A DNA stretch of 64,000 nt from Sphingomonas sp. (GTDB lineage Bacteria; Pseudomonadota; Alphaproteobacteria; Sphingomonadales; Sphingomonadaceae). The notes beneath the pieces were generated by a model, which was given only the letters and a program-made list of their open reading frames with translations, ran no database searches and was not told the origin of the DNA. The stretch covers positions 1 to 64,000 of the forward strand of contig NZ_QFOB01000001.1 in assembly GCF_003248515.1 (NCBI RefSeq), given 5' to 3'. Below, one piece after another: positions 1 through 7,964 of the stretch. The first letter of the stretch is position 1; the number at the start of each line of letters is the position of its first letter. The translations under genes were made by a program, and so were the position numbers.

Positions 1-264
1 CGTCAGTATCTTGTGCGGATACGCCTGGTGACCAACATCCCAGATCAAACGATCCCGCGGCGTCTCAAACACATAGTGCAGCGCTACCGTCAGCTCCACC
101 ACACCAAGACCGGCGCCCAGATGCCCGCCCGTCGTCGACACGGCAGAAATCGTCTCGGCGCGCAGTTCATCCGCCACCTGCGCCAGCCGGCCCGCGTCCA
201 GCGCCCGCAGCGCGACCGGCGTCTCGATCGTATCGAGCAGGGGTGTGGAAGGGCGATCAGTCAT
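1..264 (-). CDS. dxs: 1-deoxy-D-xylulose-5-phosphate synthase, N-terminal fragment
   Basis: First step of the non-mevalonate isoprenoid pathway: thiamine-diphosphate-dependent condensation of pyruvate and glyceraldehyde 3-phosphate. Only the first 88 residues are in the window; the remainder runs off the left edge. The translation begins [16 protein letters not shown] and contains the Dxs N-terminal signature [20 protein letters not shown] followed by [18 protein letters not shown], where the His of GHQ contacts the cofactor in the family. The ATG at 264 is the first in frame. The neighbouring Fur-family gene on the same strand ends 76 bases upstream. Confidence 0.93.
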   Translation of the reverse strand, partial: MTDRPSTPLLDTIETPVALRALDAGRLAQVADELRAETISAVSTTGGHLGAGLGVVELTVALHYVFETPRDRLIWDVGHQAYPHKILT

Positions 265-340
265 GGATAAGCAACTTTCGATGAGCCCGATTGCTTAGGC
301 GTCCCGTTCCGGCATTTCTACCCCGTGGGCAGCCGGCAGC

Positions 341-799
341 TCATGCCGCGCAATCGGCGCAGCGACCGCGTACCTCGATCACGGGCCGTTCGGGGGAAAA
401 TCCCGCTTTCGTCGCAGCGCCGCGCACATCCTTCGTCAGGCGATCATCGTCGACATGGGCGATCCGGCCACACTGATCGCAGATCAGGAAGATGCAGTCG
501 TGCCGGCACGCCGGATGCGCGTTGACGACATAGGCGTTGGCGCTCTCGATCCGCTGGGCGAGGTTCTTCTGCACGAACAGATCGAGGATCCTGTACACGC
601 TGTTGGCCGCCACCCGCCGGTCCTGCGCCCGGCTCACCGCCTCTGCGATATCATAGGCGCTGGCGGGCTTCTCGAAGCCGGAGAGCGCCTCGAACACATC
701 GGCGCGCATCGCCGTCCACTGTTCGCCCGATGCCTCGAGCGAAGCCCGTGCCGCTTCCCCGAGCGCGCTGCCGGTATGGACCGTATGAACATGAGCCAT
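341..799 (-). CDS. Fur-family transcriptional regulator, probably Zur
   Basis: A 152-residue DNA-binding metalloregulator. A winged-helix region (about residues 20-85, recognition helix near AANSVYRILDLF) precedes a C-terminal metal/dimerisation half with CRHDC (98-102), the pair C107/C110 and the pair C147/C150; two CxxC pairs make the structural zinc site of Fur-family proteins. The sequence resembles zinc-responsive Zur more than iron-responsive Fur, and a ZnuD-type zinc receptor with a Zur-like dyad sits at 19.4 kb of this window, which supports that reading. The family is seen in the sequence; the zinc specificity is inferred. Same strand as dxs, 76 bases upstream of it. Confidence 0.85.
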   Translation of the reverse strand: MAHVHTVHTGSALGEAARASLEASGEQWTAMRADVFEALSGFEKPASAYDIAEAVSRAQDRRVAANSVYRILDLFVQKNLAQRIESANAYVVNAHPACRHDCIFLICDQCGRIAHVDDDRLTKDVRGAATKAGFSPERPVIEVRGRCADCAA

Positions 800-967
800 G
801 CCCCCAAATTAGGATTGGCGGGCGCGCGCGGCAAGCGCGGTGATCCGGTGCCTCGCCTGCCCGTCACGGGAATCGTCCCGAATCTCGATATCCGGGCGAA
901 CGGCGCGGCCGAAGGTGCCAGCCCTTCGCGAATTGACGCCTCCGCGCGACGCTCCTAGCCCGCACGC

Positions 968-2008
968 ATGTTCGCCCGCACCGCCCCGGCCCGTCCCCGC
1001 CCCCGCGCGCTCGGCTTCTGGCTGCTCGTCGTCGCCGCGCTCGTCTTCGCGATCGTCGCCGTCGGCGGGATCACCCGGCTCACGGAGAGCGGCCTTTCGA
1101 TCACCGAATGGAAGCCGATCCGGGGCGCGATCCCCCCGCTGACCGATGCCCAGTGGCAAGCCGAGTTCGAAGGCTACAAGGCGATTCCCCAATATCGGGC
1201 CTTCAACAGCCAGATGACGCTGGAAGGCTTCAAGCACATCTATTTCTGGGAATATTGCCACCGGCTGCTGGCGCGCACGATCGGCACGGTGCTGGCGCTC
1301 GTGCTGCTCGTCTTCTGGTGGAAGCGATGGATTCCGCGCGGCTATGGCTGGCGCACCCTGCTGATCTTCGCGCTGGGCGGGTTACAGGGACTGATAGGCT
1401 GGTGGATGGTCGCCTCCGGCCTCACCGAGCGGACCGAAGTCAGCCACATCCGCCTCGCCATTCACCTGCTCGCGGCGATGCTCATCTATGGCGTGCTGAT
1501 CTGGACGGCGCTCGATCTGTTCGCGCTCGCGCGCGGCGGCATCACCCGGCGCGCGCGGATGAAGGCGCTGCCCGCTCTCGCCATCCTCGCACTCGTCGTC
1601 CAGCTCGCGCTCGGCGCCTTCACCGCCGGGCTCCGGGCCGGATATGCCTTCGCCTCCTGGCCGCTGATGGGCGACAGCCTCTTTCCCGAGGGTGGCTGGC
1701 AGGCCGGCACGGGCGCGATCGCCAATCTCGTCTCCAATCCCGTCGTCGTGCAGTTCGTGCATCGCTGGTGGGCGTTCGTCGTCGCGGCGCTGATCCTCCT
1801 CGTCGCCCGCGCGACATGGCGGGCAGGCGCGCCCGGCCGCGCGCAGCTGCTGCTGGCGATCGTCGCGCTTCAGATCGGGCTCGGCATCGCCACGCTGCTG
1901 AGCGGCGTGGATATCACACTGGCCGTCGCCCATCAGGCGGGGGCCGCCGTGCTGCTGGCGGCCCTGATCTGGTCGGCCCATCGCCTCGGCCAGCCCCCGC
2001 ACCGCTGA
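968..2008 (+). CDS. ctaA: Heme A synthase (COX15/CtaA family)
   Basis: Oxidises the C8 methyl group of heme O to a formyl group, giving heme A for aa3-type oxidase; inner-membrane enzyme. The 346-residue product has the expected length and eight hydrophobic segments. The N-terminal signature VGGITRLTESGLSITEWKP is typical of the alphaproteobacterial type, and the haem-ligand histidines lie in the EYCHRLLAR, SHIRLAIH, VQFVHRWWA and VAHQAGAA segments. It works with the CtaB, CtaC, CtaD, CtaE and CtaG proteins encoded at 32-39 kb but is not linked to them. The ATG at 968 follows a run of divergent intergenic sequence after the Fur-type gene. Confidence 0.94.
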   Translation: MFARTAPARPRPRALGFWLLVVAALVFAIVAVGGITRLTESGLSITEWKPIRGAIPPLTDAQWQAEFEGYKAIPQYRAFNSQMTLEGFKHIYFWEYCHRLLARTIGTVLALVLLVFWWKRWIPRGYGWRTLLIFALGGLQGLIGWWMVASGLTERTEVSHIRLAIHLLAAMLIYGVLIWTALDLFALARGGITRRARMKALPALAILALVVQLALGAFTAGLRAGYAFASWPLMGDSLFPEGGWQAGTGAIANLVSNPVVVQFVHRWWAFVVAALILLVARATWRAGAPGRAQLLLAIVALQIGLGIATLLSGVDITLAVAHQAGAAVLLAALIWSAHRLGQPPHR

Positions 2009-2325
2009 TTCGCCCGGCTCTGGCTCAACAGGCGCGCGCCTTCCCGGCCGATCCCGCAGCCCTTCCATCGCCCCTATATCCGGGTGGTGATGAGGAAAGC
2101 CGCGAGATTCAGCCACTTCCGATCCGGAAAGGTACGGAGGCACCGGCGCGATCAACGCGGTATCCCAATACCTTTCACGAAACACCCTGTTTCGCTTGAC
2201 TTTTTCGCCCTCTCACAGCATTTGGCCGGCCGTTGGCGCTGTCCCTCGCGGGGCGGCGCCTGCTTGTTTTGAGGGGCGCCGGGCCAAGGTTCGCGATCCT
2301 CTATCGAAATCGAGGACTTAAGCCC
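2009..2325. other. 317-base intergenic leader before rplM
   Basis: No protein gene is supported here. It holds the promoter-like TTGACT at 2196-2201 and a GC-rich leader (about 2233-2300) with GGCGCC repeats able to pair, just ahead of rplM. This could be a ribosomal-protein autoregulatory leader, but no known L13 leader structure can be asserted by eye. Confidence 0.5.
2196..2224 (+). promoter_or_regulatory. Putative promoter of rplM-rpsI
   Basis: A good -35 hexamer TTGACT (2196-2201) preceded by GC is followed after 17 bases by CATTTG (2219-2224), a weak -10. The CTTGAC core is the usual housekeeping -35 of alphaproteobacteria. It lies about 125 bases upstream of the rplM start. Confidence 0.4.
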
Positions 2326-2805
2326 ATGAAGGCGCTGACCAAGACCACCAAGGTGGCGACGCCCGCCACGGTGGAAAAGAAATGGCATCTGATCGATGCG
2401 GACGGCCTGGTCGTCGGCCGCGTCGCGACGATCATCGCGAACATCCTGCGCGGCAAGCACAAGCCGAGCTTCACCCCCTTCATCGATTGCGGCGACAACG
2501 TCATCGTCATCAATGCGGACAAGGTGCGCTTCACCGGCAAGAAGCTGGGCCAGAAGGTCTATTACAAGCACACCGGCTATGCCGGCGGCATCAAGGGCAT
2601 CACCGCCGCCAAGGTGCTGGACAGCAAGTTCCCGGAGCGCGTGCTCGAGAAGGCTGTTGAGCGCATGATCCCGCGTGGCCCGCTGGGCCGCCAGCAGATG
2701 CGCAACCTGCGCGTCTTCAAGGGCGCGGAGCATGATCATACCGCGCAGAACCCGGAAGTGCTCGATATCGCGAGCCTCAACCGCAAGAACAAGGTGGGCG
2801 CATAA
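2326..2805 (+). CDS. rplM: 50S ribosomal protein L13
   Basis: Structural protein of the large ribosomal subunit. The 159-residue product shows the L13 core [46 protein letters not shown] and a C-terminal tail about 10-15 residues longer than the E. coli protein. The ATG at 2326 (MKALTKTTK) is chosen over an upstream in-frame start at 2233, because upstream residues do not align with L13 and the codons there read through the GC-rich leader. Its stop TAA shares a base with the rpsI start (TAATG), indicating translational coupling. Confidence 0.96.
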   Translation: MKALTKTTKVATPATVEKKWHLIDADGLVVGRVATIIANILRGKHKPSFTPFIDCGDNVIVINADKVRFTGKKLGQKVYYKHTGYAGGIKGITAAKVLDSKFPERVLEKAVERMIPRGPLGRQQMRNLRVFKGAEHDHTAQNPEVLDIASLNRKNKVGA

Positions 2806-3377
2806 TGTCCGACAATCGCCAGTCCCTCGCCGATCTCGCGGCGCTGACGGGTCAGGAAGCCCCGGCTCCGGCACAGGTTTCCACCCCGGTCGCCGCTGAC
2901 GCCGACGCCACGGCCGAAGCCTATATGGCCGGCCAGATCGCGGAGCCCGCCGCTCCCACCACGCCGCTGCGCCCGCAGCAGCTGGACAAGTTCGGCCGTG
3001 CCTATGCCACCGGCCGCCGCAAGGATGCCGTCGCCCGCGTCTGGCTGAAGCCCGGCACCGGCAAGATCACGATCAACGGTCGCGATCAGGAAGTCTATTT
3101 CGCGCGCCCCACGCTGCGCCTCGTCATCAACCAGCCGTTCGGCATCTCCGAGCGTGAAGGCCAGTATGACGTGATCGCCACCGTCACGGGCGGCGGTCTC
3201 TCGGGCCAGGCCGGCGCCGTGAAGCATGGCATCAGCCAGGCGATCACCCGCTACGAGCCGGTCCTGCGCGCGCCGATCAAGGCAGCCGGCTTCCTCACCC
3301 GCGACAGCCGCGCGGTGGAGCGCAAGAAGTACGGCAAGGCGAAGGCCCGCCGCAGCTTCCAGTTCTCGAAGCGCTAA
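2805..3377 (+). CDS. rpsI: 30S ribosomal protein S9
   Basis: Small-subunit protein whose C-terminal tail reaches the P-site tRNA. The protein has 190 residues against about 130 in E. coli; the extra length is an Ala/Pro-rich N-terminal extension of about 60 residues ([20 protein letters not shown] onward), a feature of alphaproteobacterial S9. The conserved core starts at [20 protein letters not shown] and ends with the invariant basic SKR tail (RRSFQFSKR). It overlaps the rplM stop by one base, so the two form one operon. Confidence 0.96.
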   Translation: MSDNRQSLADLAALTGQEAPAPAQVSTPVAADADATAEAYMAGQIAEPAAPTTPLRPQQLDKFGRAYATGRRKDAVARVWLKPGTGKITINGRDQEVYFARPTLRLVINQPFGISEREGQYDVIATVTGGGLSGQAGAVKHGISQAITRYEPVLRAPIKAAGFLTRDSRAVERKKYGKAKARRSFQFSKR

Positions 3378-3389
3378 GGAAACGGACGA

Positions 3390-3415
3390 TCCGGAATTGC
3401 GAAAGCAATTCCGGG
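3390..3415 (+). repeat. Perfect hairpin with GAAA tetraloop after rpsI
   Basis: CCGGAATTGC (3391-3400) and GCAATTCCGG (3405-3414) form a perfect 10-bp stem closed by a GAAA loop, 13 bases after the rpsI stop. There is no T-run, so it may be an mRNA-stabilising or processing hairpin ahead of the true terminator at 3525. Confidence 0.6.
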
Positions 3416-3524
3416 ACCCGCCATGACGGGCGACAGGGCCGGCGCAGCCGGCCGTATCCGATGTCGTGGCGTTCTTTTCTCGAAGCCACCAGCGCCTTTC
3501 GAGACCGAATCCCGCAACAGACAG

Positions 3525-3563
3525 GGGCGTCGCCATCACATGGCGGCGCCCTTTCTGCTTTTT
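3525..3563 (+). terminator. Rho-independent terminator of rplM-rpsI
   Basis: GGGCGTCGCCAT (3525-3536), loop CAC, ATGGCGGCGCCC (3540-3551) give a 12-bp stem with one G-T wobble, followed by TTTCTGCTTTTT. It is placed about 150 bases after rpsI and just before the start of the next gene. Confidence 0.8.
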
Positions 3564-3621
3564 CGGCCGCTTTCCTCAAAATTCCTTGCCGCATCGCGCC
3601 CGAAACGACACACTGGGCGGG

Positions 3622-4053
3622 ATGAGGGGCCTCGTGACACGCTCCGCGCCGTGGCGGCTTGGGCTGGCAGCCTTGCTGCTCGCGCTCGCCATGCGCCTGC
3701 TCGTGCCCACCGGCTTCATGTGGGAAGCCGGATCTCACGGCGGCGCGCAGCTCGTCCCATGCTCCGGCATGGCACCCATGCCGGCCGCGCCCGCGGCGCA
3801 CGGCATGCACCATATGGCGATGGCCGATATGGGCTCGCACGGGCGCGACCATGATGGCGGCGATAGCTCGAATCGCGAATGCGCCTTCGCCGGCCTGGCG
3901 GGCGCGCTGGATCTCGCCGAACCACTCGCCGAACCTGCGGCGCCGTTCTTCGCAACCGTCGCCCTGCCCATCCTCGTCGCGCGCGCCGTGTCGCCCGGTC
4001 GCGGCCTCGCCGCCCCTCCGCCCCCGTCCCGAGGGCCACCCGTAACCTTCTGA
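3622..4053 (+). CDS. DUF2946-like Met/His-rich exported protein
   Basis: 143-residue protein of unknown biochemical role. A hydrophobic N-terminal segment (LGLAALLLALAMRLLVPTGF) ends in the LVPTGFM motif typical of DUF2946 proteins. A cysteine (LVPCSGM), a Met/His-rich stretch (HGMHHMAMADMGSHGRDH) and a second conserved cysteine (NRECAFAG) follow, then a Pro-rich tail. Met/His clusters suggest binding of copper or another soft metal in the periplasm; DUF2946 genes often accompany copper-related TonB receptors. The TonB-dependent receptor gene begins 55 bases downstream. The start ATG at 3622 is preceded by GGGCGGG at close spacing; an in-frame start at 3466 would add a stretch with no family likeness that spans the terminator. 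Confidence 0.65.
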   Translation: MRGLVTRSAPWRLGLAALLLALAMRLLVPTGFMWEAGSHGGAQLVPCSGMAPMPAAPAAHGMHHMAMADMGSHGRDHDGGDSSNRECAFAGLAGALDLAEPLAEPAAPFFATVALPILVARAVSPGRGLAAPPPPSRGPPVTF

Positions 4054-4108
4054 TCGCCTGATCCGGCGGCCCCGCGCGGCCGCCCTCTCCCGATTCGGAA
4101 GGATATCC

Positions 4109-6430
4109 ATGTCTGTTTCCCCCCGCGCCCTCGCCGGCGCCGGCGCGCGCCTGTTCGGCGCCGCCATGCTCGCTGCCGTCGCCACGCCCGCCTTCGCCGC
4201 CACCACGGACGCCACCGCCGCCGACGCGTCCGCCGCAGGCGATCAGGCGCAGGACATCCTCGTCACCGGCGCGCAGAAAACCGCGACGATCCAGAACATG
4301 CCCGCCGCCCCCCTGATGATCGATGCGGCGCGCATCCGCACCACCGTCAACGCGGTGAATGTGGAGGATACGCTCAAATATCTGCCCAGCCTGTTCGTGC
4401 GGAAGCGCCATATCGGCGACACGCAATCGCCGCTCGCCACGCGCACCTCGGGGGTCGGCGCCAGCGCGCGCAGCCTAGTCTATGCCGATGGCGCGCTGCT
4501 GTCCGCGCTGATCGGCAACAACAATACCAATGCCTCGCCGCGCTGGAGCCTCGTCTCCCCACAGGAGATCGCGAAGATCGACGTGATCTACGGCCCCTTC
4601 TCCGCCGCCTATCCGGGCAACAGCATCGGCGCCGTCGTCAACATCACCACGCGCCTGCCCGATCATCTGGAAGGCACCGTCACCGCCGGCATGAGCGTGC
4701 AGAAATACAGCCAATATGCCACGCGCGATACGTTGCCCGCGCGCCAGATCGGCGGCACGATCGGCGATCGCTTCGGCCCGCTCAGCCTGTTTGCCAGCGT
4801 CGATCATGTCGAGAGCGACAGCCAGCCCCTGCTCTATGTAACCGCCGCCGTGCCCGCCGCCACCTCCACCGCCGGGACGCCCGCCACGGGCGCCGTCGCG
4901 GATGTGAACCGCACCGGCGCCGCGATCCGCGTACTGGGCGCCAGCGGGATCGAGCGACAGCATCAGGATCGCTACAAGCTGAAGGCCGCGCTGGATGTGA
5001 CGCCCGCGATCCGCCTCACCTATGTCGGCGGGCTTCTGCTCGACGAGACGCGCTCGTCCGCCGAAACCTATCTCTCCGCGGCGGGCGCGCCGGCCTGGTC
5101 GGGCAGTTACACGATCGATGGCCGGGCCTACACGCTGGCCGCCACCGCCTTCGCCAGCGGCATCTATACGCGCGAACAGCGCCATTTCTCGCACAGCCTC
5201 ACGGCCAGCGGTTCGGAAGGGCCGTTCGACTGGCAGATCGTCGGCACGCTGTTCGATTATGACAGGGATGTGCAGCGCACCCCCACCACCGCGCCGCCCT
5301 CCGCCCTCTCCGGCGGCGCGGGCACGATCCTGCGTCTGGATGGCACGGGCTGGCGCACGCTGGATGCCAATGGCGGCCTTTTCCTGGGCGGGGGCCATCG
5401 GCTTGGCTTCGGCGCCCATTATGATCGCTTCGAGATCAGGAGCAGCCGCTACCTGACGGGCGACTGGCGCGCCGGCAGCGAAGGCGCGCTCGACCTGCAA
5501 TCGCTCGGCAAGACGCGCACCACAGGCCTGTGGCTGCAGGATGCGTGGGACATCCGCCCGGAGCTGACGCTCACGATCGGCGGTCGCTACGAATGGTGGC
5601 GGGCCTATGATGGCGTGAACTTCTCGCGCTCGCCCGCGATCAGCACGATCCAGCCGACCCGCACCGCCAGCCGTTTCTCGCCCAAGGCCACGCTCGCCTG
5701 GACGCCGATCCCGGGCTGGACAGCGCGCGCTTCCTTTGGCCAAGCCTCGCGCTTCCCCACCGTGGGCGAACTCTATCAGATCGTGACGACGCCCGTGCCC
5801 GCCACGCCCAATCCGAATCTGAAGCCGGAGCGCGCCCAATCGGAGGAATTGGCACTGGAAAAGCATGATGAGCGCGGCACGATCCGCCTCGCCCTGTTCA
5901 ACGAGGTGATCAAGGACGCGCTCGTTTCCCAGACCGGCCCGCTCAACGGCACCACCGTGCTCGCCACCTTCGTCCAGAATATCGATCGCACGCGCGCGCG
6001 CGGCGTGGAGGCGTCGTTCGATCGGCGGGATGTGCTGCCGGGCTTCGATCTGCTCGGCAGCGCCACCTTCACGGATGCCAAAACGCGCGCCAACGCCGCC
6101 CTGCCCGCCTCGGTCGGCAAACGCCTGCCGCAGGTGCCCAAGTGGAAGCTCACGGCGGCGGCCACCTGGCATCCGGCCCCCCCCGTCGCGCTCACGCTGG
6201 CGGGTCGCTATTCCAGCCGCCTGTGGGGCACGATCGATAACAGCGATCCGATCGGCCATACCTATATGGGCTTTGAGGGGTATTTCGTGATGGATGCCCG
6301 CGCCCTGTTCGATGTCACGCCCAGATGGTCGCTCAGCGTCGGCGTCGATAATCTCAACAACAGGAAATATTACCTGTTCCACCCCTTCCCACAGCGCACC
6401 TTCACGATGCAGGTGGGCTACAAATTATAG
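4109..6430 (+). CDS. TonB-dependent outer-membrane receptor, probably metal related
   Basis: 773-residue outer-membrane transporter. A signal peptide (cleavage near ATPAFAATTD) is followed by a TonB box-like DILVTGAQ, a plug domain (about residues 55-190, with DVIYGPFSAAYPGNSIGAVV) and a 22-strand barrel ending in the aromatic-terminal MQVGYKL. It has a strong ribosome-binding site (GGAAGGA) and directly follows the Met/His-rich DUF2946-like gene, so the two are probably one operon. The substrate is not determined from sequence; the neighbour suggests copper or a related metal or metallophore. Confidence 0.85.
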   Translation: MSVSPRALAGAGARLFGAAMLAAVATPAFAATTDATAADASAAGDQAQDILVTGAQKTATIQNMPAAPLMIDAARIRTTVNAVNVEDTLKYLPSLFVRKRHIGDTQSPLATRTSGVGASARSLVYADGALLSALIGNNNTNASPRWSLVSPQEIAKIDVIYGPFSAAYPGNSIGAVVNITTRLPDHLEGTVTAGMSVQKYSQYATRDTLPARQIGGTIGDRFGPLSLFASVDHVESDSQPLLYVTAAVPAATSTAGTPATGAVADVNRTGAAIRVLGASGIERQHQDRYKLKAALDVTPAIRLTYVGGLLLDETRSSAETYLSAAGAPAWSGSYTIDGRAYTLAATAFASGIYTREQRHFSHSLTASGSEGPFDWQIVGTLFDYDRDVQRTPTTAPPSALSGGAGTILRLDGTGWRTLDANGGLFLGGGHRLGFGAHYDRFEIRSSRYLTGDWRAGSEGALDLQSLGKTRTTGLWLQDAWDIRPELTLTIGGRYEWWRAYDGVNFSRSPAISTIQPTRTASRFSPKATLAWTPIPGWTARASFGQASRFPTVGELYQIVTTPVPATPNPNLKPERAQSEELALEKHDERGTIRLALFNEVIKDALVSQTGPLNGTTVLATFVQNIDRTRARGVEASFDRRDVLPGFDLLGSATFTDAKTRANAALPASVGKRLPQVPKWKLTAAATWHPAPPVALTLAGRYSSRLWGTIDNSDPIGHTYMGFEGYFVMDARALFDVTPRWSLSVGVDNLNNRKYYLFHPFPQRTFTMQVGYKL

Positions 6431-6452
6431 GCCCGGTCTCCCATCATCGTCT

Positions 6453-6485
6453 CCCGTCATCCCGGATACGTTTGGGGATGACGGG
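6453..6485. repeat. Inverted repeat (CCCGTCATCCC / GGGATGACGGG)
   Basis: Two perfect 11-base arms (6453-6463 and 6475-6485) flank an 11-base loop, 22 bases after the receptor stop. No T-run follows. The arm sequence resembles a short palindromic element that recurs between genes in sphingomonads; a degenerate copy appears near 19160-19190 in this window. Confidence 0.6.
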
Positions 6486-6628
6486 CCGAATCGTCGGCGC
6501 CCCTCCCGCCCGGTGAAGCGGCGCCGGATCGGATCGATATCGTCCAGGCCGCTCATCCTTGGGGGCTTCGGACGTTTCCGCACGGAAACCGCAGTCCATC
6601 CAGCCCGGCCTTGCGGGGGATGCGCCGT

Positions 6629-6877
6629 TCATCCGCGCCGGATGCGTTCGGCCAGCAATTCCGGATCGGCCACGCCATTCTTCAGCGCGATCACGAGATG
6701 GGCGATCCGCACCGCATTCGAAATGGCCACCCGCTCGCATTCCAGCGTATCGGCCCTGCGCTCGGCGAGAAGCCTCTGGTTGATCGCCTCGCACCGCGCG
6801 GATCGGGGCCGACAGCTCGCCGGATCGCCACTCTCCTGTTCGTCGCGCTTGAGCAATTCGGCCTTGGGGGGGCTCAC
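6629..6877 (-). CDS. Small hypothetical protein (82 aa)
   Basis: Not recognised. An 82-residue charged protein, begun by GTG at 6877, whose start overlaps the stop of the 65-residue gene upstream as GTGA. A ribosome-binding site GGAAGG lies at good spacing before the GTG. The second half (ERVAISNAVRIAHLVIALKN followed by GVADPELLAERIRRG) looks like an amphipathic helical pair; no signal peptide or membrane segment. Translational coupling to its neighbour is the main support that it is real. Confidence 0.5.
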   Translation of the reverse strand: MSPPKAELLKRDEQESGDPASCRPRSARCEAINQRLLAERRADTLECERVAISNAVRIAHLVIALKNGVADPELLAERIRRG

Positions 6878-7071
6878 ACCACCTTCCCATCTCTTCTGCG
6901 ATTCTCGGAAATTATTTGGACCTGCAGCAGTTTCTGCTCGATCACATTGACCTCATCGCGTCCTTTCTTAAGAACTTCTATGAGAAGATCGATAATCATC
7001 TGCTCTGTCTTCGCACCATGCAGCGCGATCAGGCCCTCTCCTGAAATCGTACGGACGTCATCCAGCGTCAT
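6874..7071 (-). CDS. Small hypothetical protein (65 aa)
   Basis: Not recognised. A 65-residue acidic/helical protein (MTLDDVRTISGEGLIALHGA, then KTEQMIIDLLIEVLKKGRDE), predicted soluble, with heptad-like spacing of Leu/Ile/Val suggesting a coiled coil. Its ATG at 7071 follows CAGGA at about nine bases. It heads a two-gene unit with the 82-residue protein and is divergent from the PAS-LuxR regulator across an AT-rich control region. The codon use is more AT-rich than that of its neighbours, which hints at recent acquisition. Confidence 0.55.
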   Translation of the reverse strand: MTLDDVRTISGEGLIALHGAKTEQMIIDLLIEVLKKGRDEVNVIEQKLLQVQIISENRRRDGKVV

Positions 7072-7164
7072 TTGAACAATCCTGTTCAGCGATCACCCCT
7101 GGCGTCTTTATCTATTCTCCGGCGATGTCATTCCGCCCTACAGCAATTGTAAATTTGTGTTAAA

Positions 7165-7180
7165 CTCGTAAATTTACGAG
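7165..7180. promoter_or_regulatory. Perfect 16-bp palindromic operator candidate
   Basis: CTCGTAAATTTACGAG is a perfect palindrome in the AT-rich divergent region. A degenerate second copy, TTGTAAATTTGTG (about 7148-7159), lies immediately to its left. Such paired sites are typical of dimeric regulators; the LuxR-type protein encoded at 7314 is the obvious candidate, by inference. Confidence 0.55.
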
Positions 7181-7285
7181 GGAACTAATGAATGCCTGTT
7201 CGCGTTTATTGTACTGTCTGACAATTAGAATTGAAAATCGATTAGCACTCTAACGATATGTTATTTTCCAAATTGAGAGGGCGGC

Positions 7286-7300
7286 GAACAAAGTTTGAAC
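7286..7300. promoter_or_regulatory. Candidate LexA box before PAS-LuxR gene
   Basis: GAACAAAGTTTGAAC matches the alphaproteobacterial LexA consensus GAAC-N7-GAAC and lies 13 bases before the ATG at 7314. The consensus has only eight fixed bases, so about two chance matches are expected in a window this size; the position immediately upstream of a gene is what gives it weight. Confidence 0.35.
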
Positions 7301-7313
7301 TTTGAGGATTTTG

Positions 7314-7946
7314 ATGGATATTGATTTGCTCCTTCTAATATCCCACCTGAAAAATCTGAAAGCGGGACTGTGGGATTACAATATCGATCTGGACATACTG
7401 GAATGCGACGCGACATGGCATGATCTGCTGGGCATCGGGCCGGGAATGATGCGCTCGATAGCGGACTTCAGGCCCTTCATCTTTCCGGACGATGTGGATC
7501 GGGCCACCGCGATCGATCCCGAAAGCGTCAACGCGATGATCGAGCTGGACGAGCAATATCATGTCGATTTCCGCGTGGTGCGCTCGGACGGGCAAGTGCG
7601 CTGGTGGCGCTCGGTTGCGTCATTGATCGTCGATTCCCACCATCATCGCCGCGCCATCGGCTGCGTCACGGATACTACCGATCTTCACCGGGGCGATCTC
7701 GATCCGGCACCCGCGGCTCCCCCGCCACCCGAGCGGGTCGTGCCCGATATCGCCAGCCGCCTGAGCGGCCGCGAAATCGAATGCCTCAGGTGGGTCAGCA
7801 TCGGGAAAACCGCCTGGGAAACCTCGCGGATCGTCGAGATCAGCCAGCGCACGGTGGAGTTTCACCTGTCGAACGCCGCCCGCAAGCTGGAGGCGAAGAA
7901 CAAGGTGCATGCGGCGGTGATCGCCGTCCGCGCCGGGATCATCTGA
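7314..7946 (+). CDS. PAS domain LuxR-type transcriptional regulator
   Basis: 210-residue DNA-binding regulator. A PAS fold occupies about residues 8-115 (LWDYNIDLDILECDATWHDL, PFIFPDDVD, FRVVRSDGQVRWWRSVASLI), then a Pro-rich linker and a C-terminal LuxR/FixJ helix-turn-helix (LSGREIECLRWVSIGKTAWE with ISQRTVEFHLSNAARKL). It lacks an autoinducer-binding or receiver domain, so the signal is likely sensed by the PAS domain. The ATG at 7314 is preferred to the TTG at 7302 because GAGGA sits six bases before it. Divergent from the two-gene small-protein unit; converges with the M19 dipeptidase gene 18 bases downstream. Confidence 0.85.
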   Translation: MDIDLLLLISHLKNLKAGLWDYNIDLDILECDATWHDLLGIGPGMMRSIADFRPFIFPDDVDRATAIDPESVNAMIELDEQYHVDFRVVRSDGQVRWWRSVASLIVDSHHHRRAIGCVTDTTDLHRGDLDPAPAAPPPPERVVPDIASRLSGREIECLRWVSIGKTAWETSRIVEISQRTVEFHLSNAARKLEAKNKVHAAVIAVRAGII

Positions 7947-7964
7947 CCGGCGCGGGCGCGCGGC

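Noticed and set aside
2233..2325. An upstream in-frame extension of rplM
   Set aside because: The extra 31 residues do not resemble L13 and lie in the leader; the ATG at 2326 gives the family N-terminus.
4475..6382. A 635-codon minus-strand frame opposite the TonB receptor
   Set aside because: Antisense shadow of a conserved receptor gene; no signal peptide or domain, and GC-skewed composition.
6444..6628. Open frames in both strands downstream of the first TonB receptor
   Set aside because: Cover the inverted repeat at 6453-6485, lack ribosome-binding sites and have no conserved content; treated as intergenic.
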